Origin: an uncultured Lachnospiraceae bacterium
Lineage (GTDB): Bacteria > Bacillota > Clostridia > Lachnospirales > Lachnospiraceae
DNA length: 64,000 nucleotides
Reading direction: 5' to 3'
NCBI GenBank assembly: GCA_910586015.1
Contig: CAJUGJ010000019.1
Coordinates: 1 to 64,000 of the forward strand
The translations under genes and the position numbers were made by a program. Within the stretch, counting starts at the first letter, position 1. Every line of letters begins with the position of its first letter. Shown here piece after piece: positions 14,944 to 22,779 of the stretch. The notes under the pieces are model-generated. The model was not told where the DNA came from. It worked only from the letters and a program-made list of their open reading frames with translations, and searched no databases.

Positions 14944-17346
14944 ATGATAAAAATGAAATATGTCATTGGCACAAGAGGATCTAAATTGGCATTAAAACAG
15001 GCAGAGGATGTTTGTACTATACTGCGTTTGACATATCCTGAACATACATTTGAGTTAAAAATAATTCAAACAAAAGGAGATCGAATTCAAAATAAACCCT
15101 TGGATCAGATTGGGGATAAGGGTTTATTTGTAAGAGAAATTGAAGAACAACTTTTATCGAAAGAGATACAGATCGGTGTGCATAGTATGAAGGATATGCC
15201 TCCACAACCAGCCAAAGGATTAGTCTTTACAAAGGCTTGGAAACGAGAAGATCCAAGAGATGTATTAATTTTGCGTGAGAAACGATCTTTAGATGAACTA
15301 CCATATGGTGCAGTTATTGGAACTGGAAGCCGCCGCAGGGAATATCAGCTAAAACAACTAAGACCGGATCTAAAGGTTGTCAATATTCGCGGAAATATAG
15401 ATACCAGATTAAAGAAGATAGAAGAGCAGAAGTTAGATGGCATTATACTTGCAGCAGCAGGACTACATCGACTTGGAATTCAAGAAAAGATTACACAGTA
15501 TTTAGAGATAGAGCAGATGATTCCTGCACCAGCACAGGGAGTTTTGGCACTGGAAATTTGCGAAGAAGATATTAGTACAAAAAAATTGTTAGATAATTTA
15601 TATGATGAACAGACAGAAGCGGCAGTCTGTGCAGAGAGAGGATTTTTAAAAGCGGTTGGCGGAGATTGTCATATGCCTGTGGGAGCAGTTTGTAGACAGA
15701 TTGAGAATGGCAAATATCAAATGGATGCTATATTTGGAAATGCAGATGGTACAAAGTTAGTATCAGTATCTGTGATAGGAGAAAAACCAGAACAGCTTGT
15801 AGAAAAGGCAGTACAACAGATTAAACCTTTTGGAACAGTTTATCTGATTGGAGGAGGACCGGGAGATCCAGAACTGATTACAATAAAGGGACTGAATGTA
15901 ATCCAAGAGGCAGATTGTATTATTTATGATAGATTGTCTTCTCCAGAATTGTTACTAGAGGCGAAACAAGGTTGTGAGTTTATCTATGTTGGAAAAGAAA
16001 ATCATAACCATACTATGAGTCAGGAGCAGATTAACAAACTTCTAATAGAGAAAGCAAAGAAGTATGAAAAAGTAGTTCGCCTAAAAGGCGGAGATGTGTA
16101 TGTATTTGGACGTGGAGGAGAAGAAGCTCTTGCTTTAGAAAAGGAAGGAATCGAATTTGAGGTAATTCCCGGAATTTCTTCTTGTATTGCTGGACCAGCC
16201 TATGCTGGAATTCCTATCACACATCGAGGAATTGCAACCGGATTTCATGTGGTGACTGCACATAGCCAAAAAGATGAACTTGCAGAGATTGACTTTGTAG
16301 CGATGGCTCGTGGAACAGATACTTGCGTTTTTTTAATGGGACTTAGTAAAGTAAGAGAAATTGCAGATCGTCTAATAGAAGCCGGAATGTCAAAAGAAAC
16401 CCCTGCAGCAGTAATTTCAAAGGCAACTACTCCCCAGCAGTATACAATAACTGCAAAACTGGAGAAAATTGCAGATGAAGTAGAAAGGATAGCAATACCT
16501 TCTCCAGCACTGATTTTGGTTGGTGGTGTCATAGCTCTGCGAGAAAAACTAAACTGTTTTGAAAAAAATCCTGCACTTGGAAAACACTATTTGATAACCA
16601 AAATAGGAAAAAATCCATCCAAACTTGCAGGATATATACGAAAACAAAAAATTACAGTCGATGAACTCCAAGTAGGAAAGATTACTACAATCCCTCTTTC
16701 TATTACAAAAGAACAAATTCAAAAGGTGGATTGGCTCATTTTTACCAGCCGCAATGGAGTAGATGCGTTTTTTAAATCTTTTGTAGAAAAAGAACTAGAT
16801 CTGCGTTATCTTGCTAAATGTCAGATTGCATCGATTGGGGAACAGACTTCAAAAGCATTAAGAGCCTATGGTTTGATTCCTGATTTACAGCCAGAAAAAT
16901 TCCACAGTGATGCACTAATTGCAAAACTACAAGAACAGATAAAACCAGAACAAACACTTTGGTATTTAAAGGCAAAAAATGCAGATAGCCATTTAGTACA
17001 CACACTACAAAGTTACTGTCATGTAGTAGAGATTCCAGTATATGAAAATTGTACAGTAATTCCTATCATTCCATTTAAAGAACGACTTTTAGAATATGAT
17101 GGAATATTCTTTACATGTGCATCCTCTGTGGAACGACTTTTTACAGAGGTAGGAGAATCTATATGGAAAAATTGGAGTGAAAACAAAATATGTTATAGTA
17201 TTGGGCCTAAAACTACAATGTGCTTAAAAAAATATGGAATTAGGCATATTGTGCAGGCGAAAGAGGCTTCCTATGAATCATTAGCAAACTGTATAATAAA
17301 AGATAGGTTAATAGCAAAAGACGAAACTTCCTTTATTCAATCATAA
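14944..17346 (+). CDS. hemC: Trifunctional HemC-CobA-HemD fusion
   Basis: An 800-residue fusion of three sequential enzymes. Residues 4-295 are hydroxymethylbilane synthase, with GTRGSKLALKQ, VHSMKDMP, GTGSRRREYQL, and the dipyrromethane-cofactor cysteine C242 in VGGDCHMPVGA. Residues 297-540 are uroporphyrinogen-III C-methyltransferase (CobA/SUMT), with YLIGGGPGDPELITIKG and RLKGGDVYVFGRGGEEA. Residues 545-800 are uroporphyrinogen-III synthase, with the typical low conservation, FTSRNGVDAFF and FTCASSVERL. Together they turn porphobilinogen into precorrin-2. CobA-HemD fusions are common in Clostridia; the extra HemC is less so. AGGAAAGG precedes the ATG at 14944; an ATG at 14953 is an alternative. 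The last bases overlap the end of the convergent permease gene. Confidence 0.95.
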   Translation: MIKMKYVIGTRGSKLALKQAEDVCTILRLTYPEHTFELKIIQTKGDRIQNKPLDQIGDKGLFVREIEEQLLSKEIQIGVHSMKDMPPQPAKGLVFTKAWKREDPRDVLILREKRSLDELPYGAVIGTGSRRREYQLKQLRPDLKVVNIRGNIDTRLKKIEEQKLDGIILAAAGLHRLGIQEKITQYLEIEQMIPAPAQGVLALEICEEDISTKKLLDNLYDEQTEAAVCAERGFLKAVGGDCHMPVGAVCRQIENGKYQMDAIFGNADGTKLVSVSVIGEKPEQLVEKAVQQIKPFGTVYLIGGGPGDPELITIKGLNVIQEADCIIYDRLSSPELLLEAKQGCEFIYVGKENHNHTMSQEQINKLLIEKAKKYEKVVRLKGGDVYVFGRGGEEALALEKEGIEFEVIPGISSCIAGPAYAGIPITHRGIATGFHVVTAHSQKDELAEIDFVAMARGTDTCVFLMGLSKVREIADRLIEAGMSKETPAAVISKATTPQQYTITAKLEKIADEVERIAIPSPALILVGGVIALREKLNCFEKNPALGKHYLITKIGKNPSKLAGYIRKQKITVDELQVGKITTIPLSITKEQIQKVDWLIFTSRNGVDAFFKSFVEKELDLRYLAKCQIASIGEQTSKALRAYGLIPDLQPEKFHSDALIAKLQEQIKPEQTLWYLKAKNADSHLVHTLQSYCHVVEIPVYENCTVIPIIPFKERLLEYDGIFFTCASSVERLFTEVGESIWKNWSENKICYSIGPKTTMCLKKYGIRHIVQAKEASYESLANCIIKDRLIAKDETSFIQS

Positions 17347-18475
17347 TTTCCTTAACAGAAATTTTCTTGATTCTTTCGGAATAGTAATACATTATAAATT
17401 CATAAACCACAATAAAGAATACAAGAGAAAAAAACATAACAGGAAAATCAAATTGATATACAGGAATGTTATCAATATCTTTAAATACAATATCAACCAT
17501 AATTCTTAACAATATATATTGGTAGATTGTTCCAATGGCAAAGCCAATATAGGATATAGGACGATAACCACCTAAAAGTGCCTTACAGCACTCTTTTTGT
17601 GAGTAACCAAATATACGCATAATTGAAATTGTCTTTGTGTTACCTTTAATAACTGTTGTTATTGCAAGAAAAAGTGTTGTACAGGCTAAAATAATACCAA
17701 TCACCAGTATCATTATCCCCATCATGATACTGGATAAATCTTTCATACTTGCCGCCATCTGAGTCATAGAAGAAAAACAAAACGAAGCAAATAGAATAAA
17801 GAACACAAGAGTTTTTTTGGATTTTAGAGTATTCTTTTTAAGATCATCTATAAATGGAATATCTTCGTTATCTTTTGGCTTTTTTAAATTGGAGGAAGTT
17901 TGTATAGTATCTTTCAAAAGCATTAATACAGGTTTTTTCAATTTAAAAAAGGAATAGCAAATGGCAAGGATGGAAAAGAAAGCGGTGGGCAGTATTACAA
18001 AATAAAGAAAAACGGTTGGATGAAATTTTATGGTAATTTCAGGAAGGATTTTGTCTTTATTTTGCATTTTATAAAAGATAGGCATGAAAAGAAATGCTAA
18101 GGAAAAACCAATAACAGATCCAATAAAAACACTAACTCCAAATATCCAAAAATTTTTTGCTATTTTAAATTTCGAGTATCCTAAAGCTTTTAATATTCCA
18201 AGTTCTTTTTTATGAATATCTATGTAATGCTTAATATAAAAAAGGAGCATAATAACAGAAGTAATGAAAAGACAACCACCACTGACGAAACAAATAACTT
18301 GTGCTGTAGATATCTGTGCATGATAAAATATTTGTGTTTGTTCTGAGACAATCTTATCTTCAATTTGTACAATATCAAAATAGAAATTTAAAAACATAGT
18401 ACAGACAAGTACTGCACAATAGGTAATAATAGAAATCCCAATTAGTTTTACAGCATCTTTTATTGATACAACCAT
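17333..18475 (-). CDS. ABC transporter permease (FtsX-like)
   Basis: About 380 residues. A TM segment near the N-terminus (about residues 10-30) and three TMs at about 65-185 form the first FtsX-like unit, with the conserved KELGILKALGYSKFKI cytoplasmic motif. Four more TMs follow in the C-terminal half, which has a second weaker copy (TISIMRIFGYSQKE). This pattern fits exporters of the MacB/LolCDE-like superfamily for antimicrobial or lipid substrates. The start at 18475 is chosen because AATGAGGTTAGAT stands just before it; in-frame ATGs at 18520 and 18538 would overlap the ATPase gene. Operon: TetR, ATPase, permease. Substrate unknown. Confidence 0.87.
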   Translation of the reverse strand: MVVSIKDAVKLIGISIITYCAVLVCTMFLNFYFDIVQIEDKIVSEQTQIFYHAQISTAQVICFVSGGCLFITSVIMLLFYIKHYIDIHKKELGILKALGYSKFKIAKNFWIFGVSVFIGSVIGFSLAFLFMPIFYKMQNKDKILPEITIKFHPTVFLYFVILPTAFFSILAICYSFFKLKKPVLMLLKDTIQTSSNLKKPKDNEDIPFIDDLKKNTLKSKKTLVFFILFASFCFSSMTQMAASMKDLSSIMMGIMILVIGIILACTTLFLAITTVIKGNTKTISIMRIFGYSQKECCKALLGGYRPISYIGFAIGTIYQYILLRIMVDIVFKDIDNIPVYQFDFPVMFFSLVFFIVVYEFIMYYYSERIKKISVKEIMIE

Positions 18476-18521
18476 ATCTAACCTCATTTCTGTACGACTT
18501 TTTGTACATATCGAGTACATG

Positions 18522-19214
18522 TTACCATCCAATCTCATAAGCGGTTTTCTGTGTTTGATTTGTATAAGTCTTCAATATTTTTCCACTGTTCATTTGAATG
18601 ACCGTATTTGCCATTTCTGAAATATTCAAATTATGCGTTACCATCACAATAGTAAATAAATATTCTTTTTGCAGTCTACAGATATAGTCAAGTACTTGTC
18701 TGCCAGTTTGCTCGTCTAATGCACCTGTTGGTTCGTCAAGAAACAAAACTTTAGGCTTTTTAGCAAGTGCTCTTGCAACAGATACTCTTTGCTGTTCGCC
18801 GCCTGAAAGTTCACTTGGATATTTTTTAAGTTTTCCTTCAAGTCCTACCGATTTTATAATTTCACGGTAATTGGATTTATCGGCAAGATCTGCACCCATA
18901 CGAACATTTTTTTCTACTGTCATATTTGGTAACAAATAATATTGCTGAAAAATAAAGCCTACTGTTTCTCTACGAAATGCTGTTAAATCACTGTCCGATA
19001 ATTTGGTAATATCTCTATTATCATATTTAACACTTCCACTGTCAGGATATTCAAGCCCTGAAATCACATTTAAAAATGTAGATTTACCTGAACCAGAAGC
19101 ACCTAAAATGACAACAAAATCTCTGTCATTAATGTCTATACTAATATTTTTCAATACCTGAAATCTATTCTCACAATTTCCATAAAATTTTTCAATGTTA
19201 TTAATTTCAATCAT
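18522..19214 (-). CDS. ABC transporter ATP-binding protein (LolD/MacB type)
   Basis: A 230-residue ATPase partner of the FtsX-like permease. Walker A is GASGSGKSTF (about residues 37-46). The Q-loop is GFIFQQYYLLPNMTVEKNV. The signature is LSGGEQQRVSVARAL. Walker B with the D-loop is VLFLDEPTGALDEQTG, and the H-loop is MVTHNLNIS. These residues are complete, so it should be active. It starts two bases after the TetR stop and is translated together with it. Confidence 0.95.
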   Translation of the reverse strand: MIEINNIEKFYGNCENRFQVLKNISIDINDRDFVVILGASGSGKSTFLNVISGLEYPDSGSVKYDNRDITKLSDSDLTAFRRETVGFIFQQYYLLPNMTVEKNVRMGADLADKSNYREIIKSVGLEGKLKKYPSELSGGEQQRVSVARALAKKPKVLFLDEPTGALDEQTGRQVLDYICRLQKEYLFTIVMVTHNLNISEMANTVIQMNSGKILKTYTNQTQKTAYEIGW

Positions 19215-19215
19215 T

Positions 19216-19794
19216 TTAACATCTCCCTTTGATTTCCTTTAACATTGCAGTACAAACTTCAGTCAGCATTTTTCCAATTTCTTTCATAGTGAAAGTGCAT
19301 ATATTTGTTGCACAAAGTACCGCAATTCCATGAGTATAGATCCATAAATGACGATATAGCCATTCCGAATCGGATGGGGTTAAAGAATAACAGTTTTGAA
19401 TAGAGGAAAGTATTTGTGGGTAACTGTCATCAATGATTGGAAGAACATTTGTAATAGTAGGCTTTTTAATTTGTGCAGACATAAACAACATTTGAAACAA
19501 TTTAGAATTTGTAATTGCAAACTGTATATACTGCATACCTACCCCTTTAAAAGCAGGTACTTCTGTTTGACAAAGTCCATTATTGATATATTCTTTGTAA
19601 AGTAGTTTAGCTGCCATAATAACTTCTCTCTGAACTTCATCCATATTTTCAAATACAGTAAAAATAGGTCTTGCAGAACTTCCAAGCTTTGTTCCTAATG
19701 CTCTAGCTGTTAAAGCGTCAAAACCAAATTCTTTAACAATACTTAAAGCAGCTTCAATGATTTCATCTCTTGTAAATTTTGCTTTGGGTGGCAT
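19216..19794 (-). CDS. TetR/AcrR family transcriptional regulator
   Basis: A 192-residue one-component regulator. The N-terminal helix-turn-helix (FTRDEIIEAALSIVKEFGFD, then ALTARALGTKLGSSARPIF) matches TetR_N. The hydrophobic, helical C-terminal part is the ligand and dimerisation domain. The recognition-helix region has RPIFTVFENMDE, where typical members have YRHFPNKDE. It is the first gene of an operon with an ABC exporter, so it probably senses the exported compound and represses its own promoter through the palindrome at 19829-19840. TAAGGAGTAAAAA precedes the ATG. Confidence 0.93.
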   Translation of the reverse strand: MPPKAKFTRDEIIEAALSIVKEFGFDALTARALGTKLGSSARPIFTVFENMDEVQREVIMAAKLLYKEYINNGLCQTEVPAFKGVGMQYIQFAITNSKLFQMLFMSAQIKKPTITNVLPIIDDSYPQILSSIQNCYSLTPSDSEWLYRHLWIYTHGIAVLCATNICTFTMKEIGKMLTEVCTAMLKEIKGRC

Positions 19795-19828
19795 ATTTTT
19801 TACTCCTTATACTAAAATTATTGTTTTG

Positions 19829-19840
19829 AAACATATGTTT
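19829..19840. promoter_or_regulatory. Likely TetR operator palindrome
   Basis: AAACATATGTTT is a perfect 12-bp palindrome two bases downstream of the -10 box, covering the expected transcription start. Its position is typical for autorepression by the adjacent TetR-family gene. Confidence 0.6.
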
Positions 19841-19842
19841 TA

Positions 19843-19871
19843 ATTATATTCTACTATATTTGTTTTGTCAA
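19843..19871 (-). promoter_or_regulatory. Consensus promoter of the TetR-ABC operon
   Basis: On the minus strand TTGACA (19871-19866), 17 bases, TATAAT (19848-19843). Both boxes match the sigma-A consensus perfectly, so repression must provide the control. Confidence 0.85.
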
Positions 19872-20029
19872 TAAAAAAGATAAATTTCATCACAAATCAG
19901 GATAGAAAAACAATGACAAAGAATAAAATTTGTGTTATAATCTATTCTCAAGGTATTAGAAAACAAAAATATCTGAAAATGATTAAATAATATAGAATAG
20001 TACAGAATGATATAGAAATGAGGATTATT

Positions 20030-20680
20030 ATGGTAGAAAAAATCTGTAAACAATGTGGAAAAACCTTTCAATTAAGTGATTCAGAACTAGAGTTTTATAA
20101 AAGCAAAAATCTCGAACTTCCAAAACGATGTAAGGAATGTCGAAAAAATAATCAAATTACTGTAGAAGATAAAGAGACTAAAACAGAAGAAAAGCTTTTG
20201 GAGAAACAAACAGAAACTCCTCCAAAAAAGTCCCATTCAACGATATGGAATAGAATTTTAAGTACATTAGTTTTGCTTGCAGTACTGGCAATTTCCGCAA
20301 AGTATGGATTTCATTGGGATGATACTTCAGATACTTTAAAAACAAATTCTGATAAAAATATAGAAAACAGTCTGACAGAAGATAAAAAAGACAATCCAGT
20401 CAAAGACTTAAAGGAGTATGAATTCCGTAAAGAGGAGTATCTTGAAGATCATTTTAAAAAACATGGTGCAGAGTTTGAATATAAAACGGCAGAAGAATAT
20501 GAAGCAGGTGCAAATCGAGTGATTAATACAGAAGGGGTACTACATAAGATAGAGGAAGAAGATGGTGACGATGTATATTATCTGGAAGAAACAAATGAAT
20601 TTGTCATTGTTTCAACAGATGGTTATATAAGAACCTATTTTAAACCAACCGATGGAATTGATTATTATAATCGACAGTAA
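20030..20680 (+). CDS. Zinc-ribbon domain membrane protein, function unknown
   Basis: A 216-residue protein with a modular layout. Residues 1-40 form a CxxC-CxxC zinc ribbon (ICKQCGKTFQLSDSE, RCKECRKNN) like the zf_Tbcl family. A charged linker follows, then one TM segment (STLVLLAVLAISAKYGF, about residues 83-99), then an acidic extracytoplasmic domain of about 110 residues with no recognised fold. The ATG at 20030 is chosen since GAGGATTATT lies before it; an ATG at 20018 overlaps that site. It stands alone and ends in a strong terminator. Zinc-ribbon plus TM proteins are frequent in Lachnospiraceae and mostly uncharacterised. Confidence 0.75.
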   Translation: MVEKICKQCGKTFQLSDSELEFYKSKNLELPKRCKECRKNNQITVEDKETKTEEKLLEKQTETPPKKSHSTIWNRILSTLVLLAVLAISAKYGFHWDDTSDTLKTNSDKNIENSLTEDKKDNPVKDLKEYEFRKEEYLEDHFKKHGAEFEYKTAEEYEAGANRVINTEGVLHKIEEEDGDDVYYLEETNEFVIVSTDGYIRTYFKPTDGIDYYNRQ

Positions 20681-20691
20681 ATTTACAGAAG

Positions 20692-20730
20692 AAAATAGTG
20701 TAGCTGTTTCATAGCAGCTACACTATTTTT
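20692..20730. terminator. Bidirectional terminator
   Basis: AAAATAGTGTAGCTG pairs with CAGCTACACTATTTT across an 8-base loop, with T-runs on either side. It serves the zinc-ribbon gene and could also stop the convergent GNAT-like transcript. Confidence 0.88.
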
Positions 20731-20812
20731 TTATAAAAAAGTTATCCCTCTATTCCATAAAACTGTATTTTCCATCCATCGATTAAACCAATGAAGAGCT
20801 CTTTTTTATAAT

Positions 20813-21622
20813 TTATTTGATTTTGCCATATATACTTCTAATTACTCCACCTGAAAGAAGATGCTTTTTAATATTTCTCTGTAAGGATGTATGTTCAGGA
20901 AAATCTGTATAGTCTGTATCTGTAGAATTTTTATTGAAAACCCACTGAATAAATTCAGTATCAATCTCACCTACATCAAATATTTCAAAACGTTTTTGAA
21001 ACTCAATTATGTTGGATTTTTCTTTTAACATTGTTTTTAAGTGACTATCTAGCAACCAAGAATGGCAGTAGTATTCTGTATTCTCGATTTCAGAATAATA
21101 TTTATCAAAAAATTTTTTTGCATTTGTCAGAGACTGATCAACAGAAAAGGGAGAAAGGTCACTATCCGAGGGAATATGAAGTTCGATGTTTATTTTATTG
21201 TCAATATGGCTTATTTCATATTCAAGTGCACCAATTCGAAATAAATGACAACCTGCCTGACGAGTAGTCCACCAATCTCTATCAAAATAAAATCTACCTG
21301 TCCTTTTATATGTTTCATCAATAAAACGGGTATAACACTTCATTGTAGAAAAGTAGATTTCATCCTCAATCCCTTTTCTTTTATAAGTTTCATAAGCAAT
21401 AGTAGATGCTTTGAGCATAGACATAAGCATTTTTATATTATCCTTATCTTCACCAAGAATAGTTTTTAACTCTATTCGAGCTTTTTCCATATTTTTATAA
21501 ACAAAAAAATCTTTTAGTTGTTTATCGATTGTTTTAAAGTCAAAACTTTTTTCAAAAGCGAGTACTTTATTTTTGATTTCAGTCTGTAAATTTATTTTAT
21601 TACAAAGTGTTAAAATATCCAT
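20813..21622 (-). CDS. Acyltransferase-like protein with GNAT C-terminal domain (PF18164 type)
   Basis: A 269-residue cytosolic protein. The C-terminal half matches the two-domain acyltransferase family NAT_N/GNAT_C: FYFDRDWWTTRQAGCHLFRI and GALEYEI, then HIPSDSDLSPFSVDQS, YCHSWLLDSHL and SNIIEFQKRF. The N-terminal helical part would be the companion NAT_N domain. The family is widespread in gut Firmicutes but its substrate is not known. It begins with ATTAGAATGG-type context and a modest AGGGATTAG ribosome binding site. Monocistronic. Confidence 0.75.
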   Translation of the reverse strand: MDILTLCNKINLQTEIKNKVLAFEKSFDFKTIDKQLKDFFVYKNMEKARIELKTILGEDKDNIKMLMSMLKASTIAYETYKRKGIEDEIYFSTMKCYTRFIDETYKRTGRFYFDRDWWTTRQAGCHLFRIGALEYEISHIDNKINIELHIPSDSDLSPFSVDQSLTNAKKFFDKYYSEIENTEYYCHSWLLDSHLKTMLKEKSNIIEFQKRFEIFDVGEIDTEFIQWVFNKNSTDTDYTDFPEHTSLQRNIKKHLLSGGVIRSIYGKIK

Positions 21623-21675
21623 TCTAATCCCTCCAAATTTCGATTGTTATTTGATGGTTTTTAATTTATAAAAGA

Positions 21676-21820
21676 CTACCCAAGATAACAGTCTGATAGG
21701 TACTGATTTATCGTAGTTAGTCGAATCATTAAATCGATCGCCCATCGTTTATCGTTAAAAGATATGTTATCCCAAGATAGACGAGATCTGTGCTAGAGTG
21801 GGTATATCGTTTTCTGCCAT
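21676..21820 (-). pseudogene. Remnant of a small unknown protein (frameshifted)
   Basis: An ATG at 21820 reads MAENDIPTLAQISSILG and then stops. Shifting by one base at about 21773 continues with DNISFNDKRWAIDLMIRL and then TTINQYLSDCYLG to a TAG. The join would be restored by one added base, giving a protein of about 48 residues. I do not recognise it. It is divergent from the HTH remnant at 21900. Confidence 0.4.
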
Positions 21821-21875
21821 TGAACAAAATGTAATTCCGGAATTTTACAGGAATTGCATTTTGGCAATCTTTTGG

Positions 21876-21881
21876 TATAAT
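21876..21881 (+). promoter_or_regulatory. -10 box before the decayed HTH gene
   Basis: TATAAT with TTGCAT 16 bases upstream. This is the surviving promoter of the broken HTH gene that follows. Confidence 0.4.
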
Positions 21882-21899
21882 AAAACTATGTGAAGGAGT

Positions 21900-22053
21900 G
21901 TGTCTATAAATTTACCCAGAACACTCGAACAGCGAATTTCTGATTTGCGTAATAGAAACCACATCGCACAAAGGAACCAGTAAAAAAGATAGGAATTTTA
22001 CTCTCAGTTAAGTAAGATTGTCGATGGTGATATTCTTATAGAGGTGGTTGAAT
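21900..22053 (+). pseudogene. Decayed XRE-type helix-turn-helix gene
   Basis: The frame reads LPRTLEQRISDLRNRNHIAQ, then runs into stops. A shift gives the remains of a KELAEKIGI-type helix, and then SQLSKIVDGD follows, the standard end of an XRE/Cro helix-turn-helix. More than one indel is needed to restore the frame. Only about 50 codons remain. It would have been a small DNA-binding regulator, possibly of the neighbouring GNAT gene. Confidence 0.6.
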
Positions 22054-22141
22054 AGACTATATAAAATTCAGAATGAGAAAGTTTATAAAACCACTAAAAT
22101 TAAAAAATAGAGGTAAAAGTTTTTATATAGGAGAAAGTAAT

Positions 22142-22611
22142 ATGGATTTAAACAATCATAAGCAATTACATTTTGAATTAGTAAATCACGAAAATCGAAA
22201 GGTGGTAGAAAATCTGGCAGTCTTTTCGGAACAAGACACCTTTATTGAGAGTGAAGCGAGTGCTTGCAGGAAGCGGAAGAATTAGAGTTATGGCGCCCTG
22301 TTAGTATTTATGACAGTGACACGCTGGTTGGCTTTGCTATGTATGGCTATTTTCCAGAACCTGCTCCGGGGAAGTTATGGCTGGATCGTTTACTTATTGA
22401 TAAAAAATATCAAGGGAAAGGATATGGTAAACAGGCTGTACTTGCCCTACTTGAAAGACTACAAGCGGAATATGTAAGTGATAAGGTGTATCTCAGTGTA
22501 TATGAAAATAATCTTCATGCAATCCGACTTTATCAACAGATCGGTTTTTGCTTCAATGGGGAATACGACACGAAAGGTGAGTATATCATGGAATATTATT
22601 TCAAAAGGTGA
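22142..22611 (+). pseudogene. GNAT N-acetyltransferase (BltD/PaiA-like), frameshifted
   Basis: The 5' part starts at an ATG after TAGGAGAAAGTAAT and reads MDLNNHKQLHFELVNHENRK and on to DTFIESEA. The frame then breaks near 22258, and a second frame continues CLQEAEELELWRPVSIYDSD to the stop at 22611. Inserting a single G (GAAGCG-GAGTGC) rejoins them into about 156 residues, the normal size for spermine/spermidine acetyltransferases. The acetyl-CoA loop is intact: RLLIDKKYQGKGYGKQAV. YENNLHAIRLYQQIGF is the usual C-terminal motif. Either a true pseudogene or a sequencing slip; the neighbouring decay favours the former. Confidence 0.8.
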
Positions 22612-22649
22612 GATAGTATCATAAAGTTGTAACACTAAATAGAAAATAA

Positions 22650-22745
22650 TGGAGATACTCAATATACAAAAAGATAGTCTTATCAAATTTACCAGAGAAG
22701 AGGAAAAACGTAAAATTTATTGTATGACAGAACTTGAAGACTAAG
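22650..22745 (+). CDS. Small open reading frame of 31 codons, doubtful
   Basis: It reads MEILNIQKDSLIKFTREEEK and ends MTELED. There is no clear ribosome binding site. It may be the truncated start of a lost gene in this decaying stretch. Not recognised. Confidence 0.25.
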
Positions 22746-22779
22746 AACTATCCTATTCCATTGTATTGATTACAGATAT

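Noticed and set aside
21900..22070. Possible phage or plasmid attachment region
   Set aside because: The decayed HTH gene alone does not show integrase, direct repeats or a tRNA end; no evidence for an integrated element.
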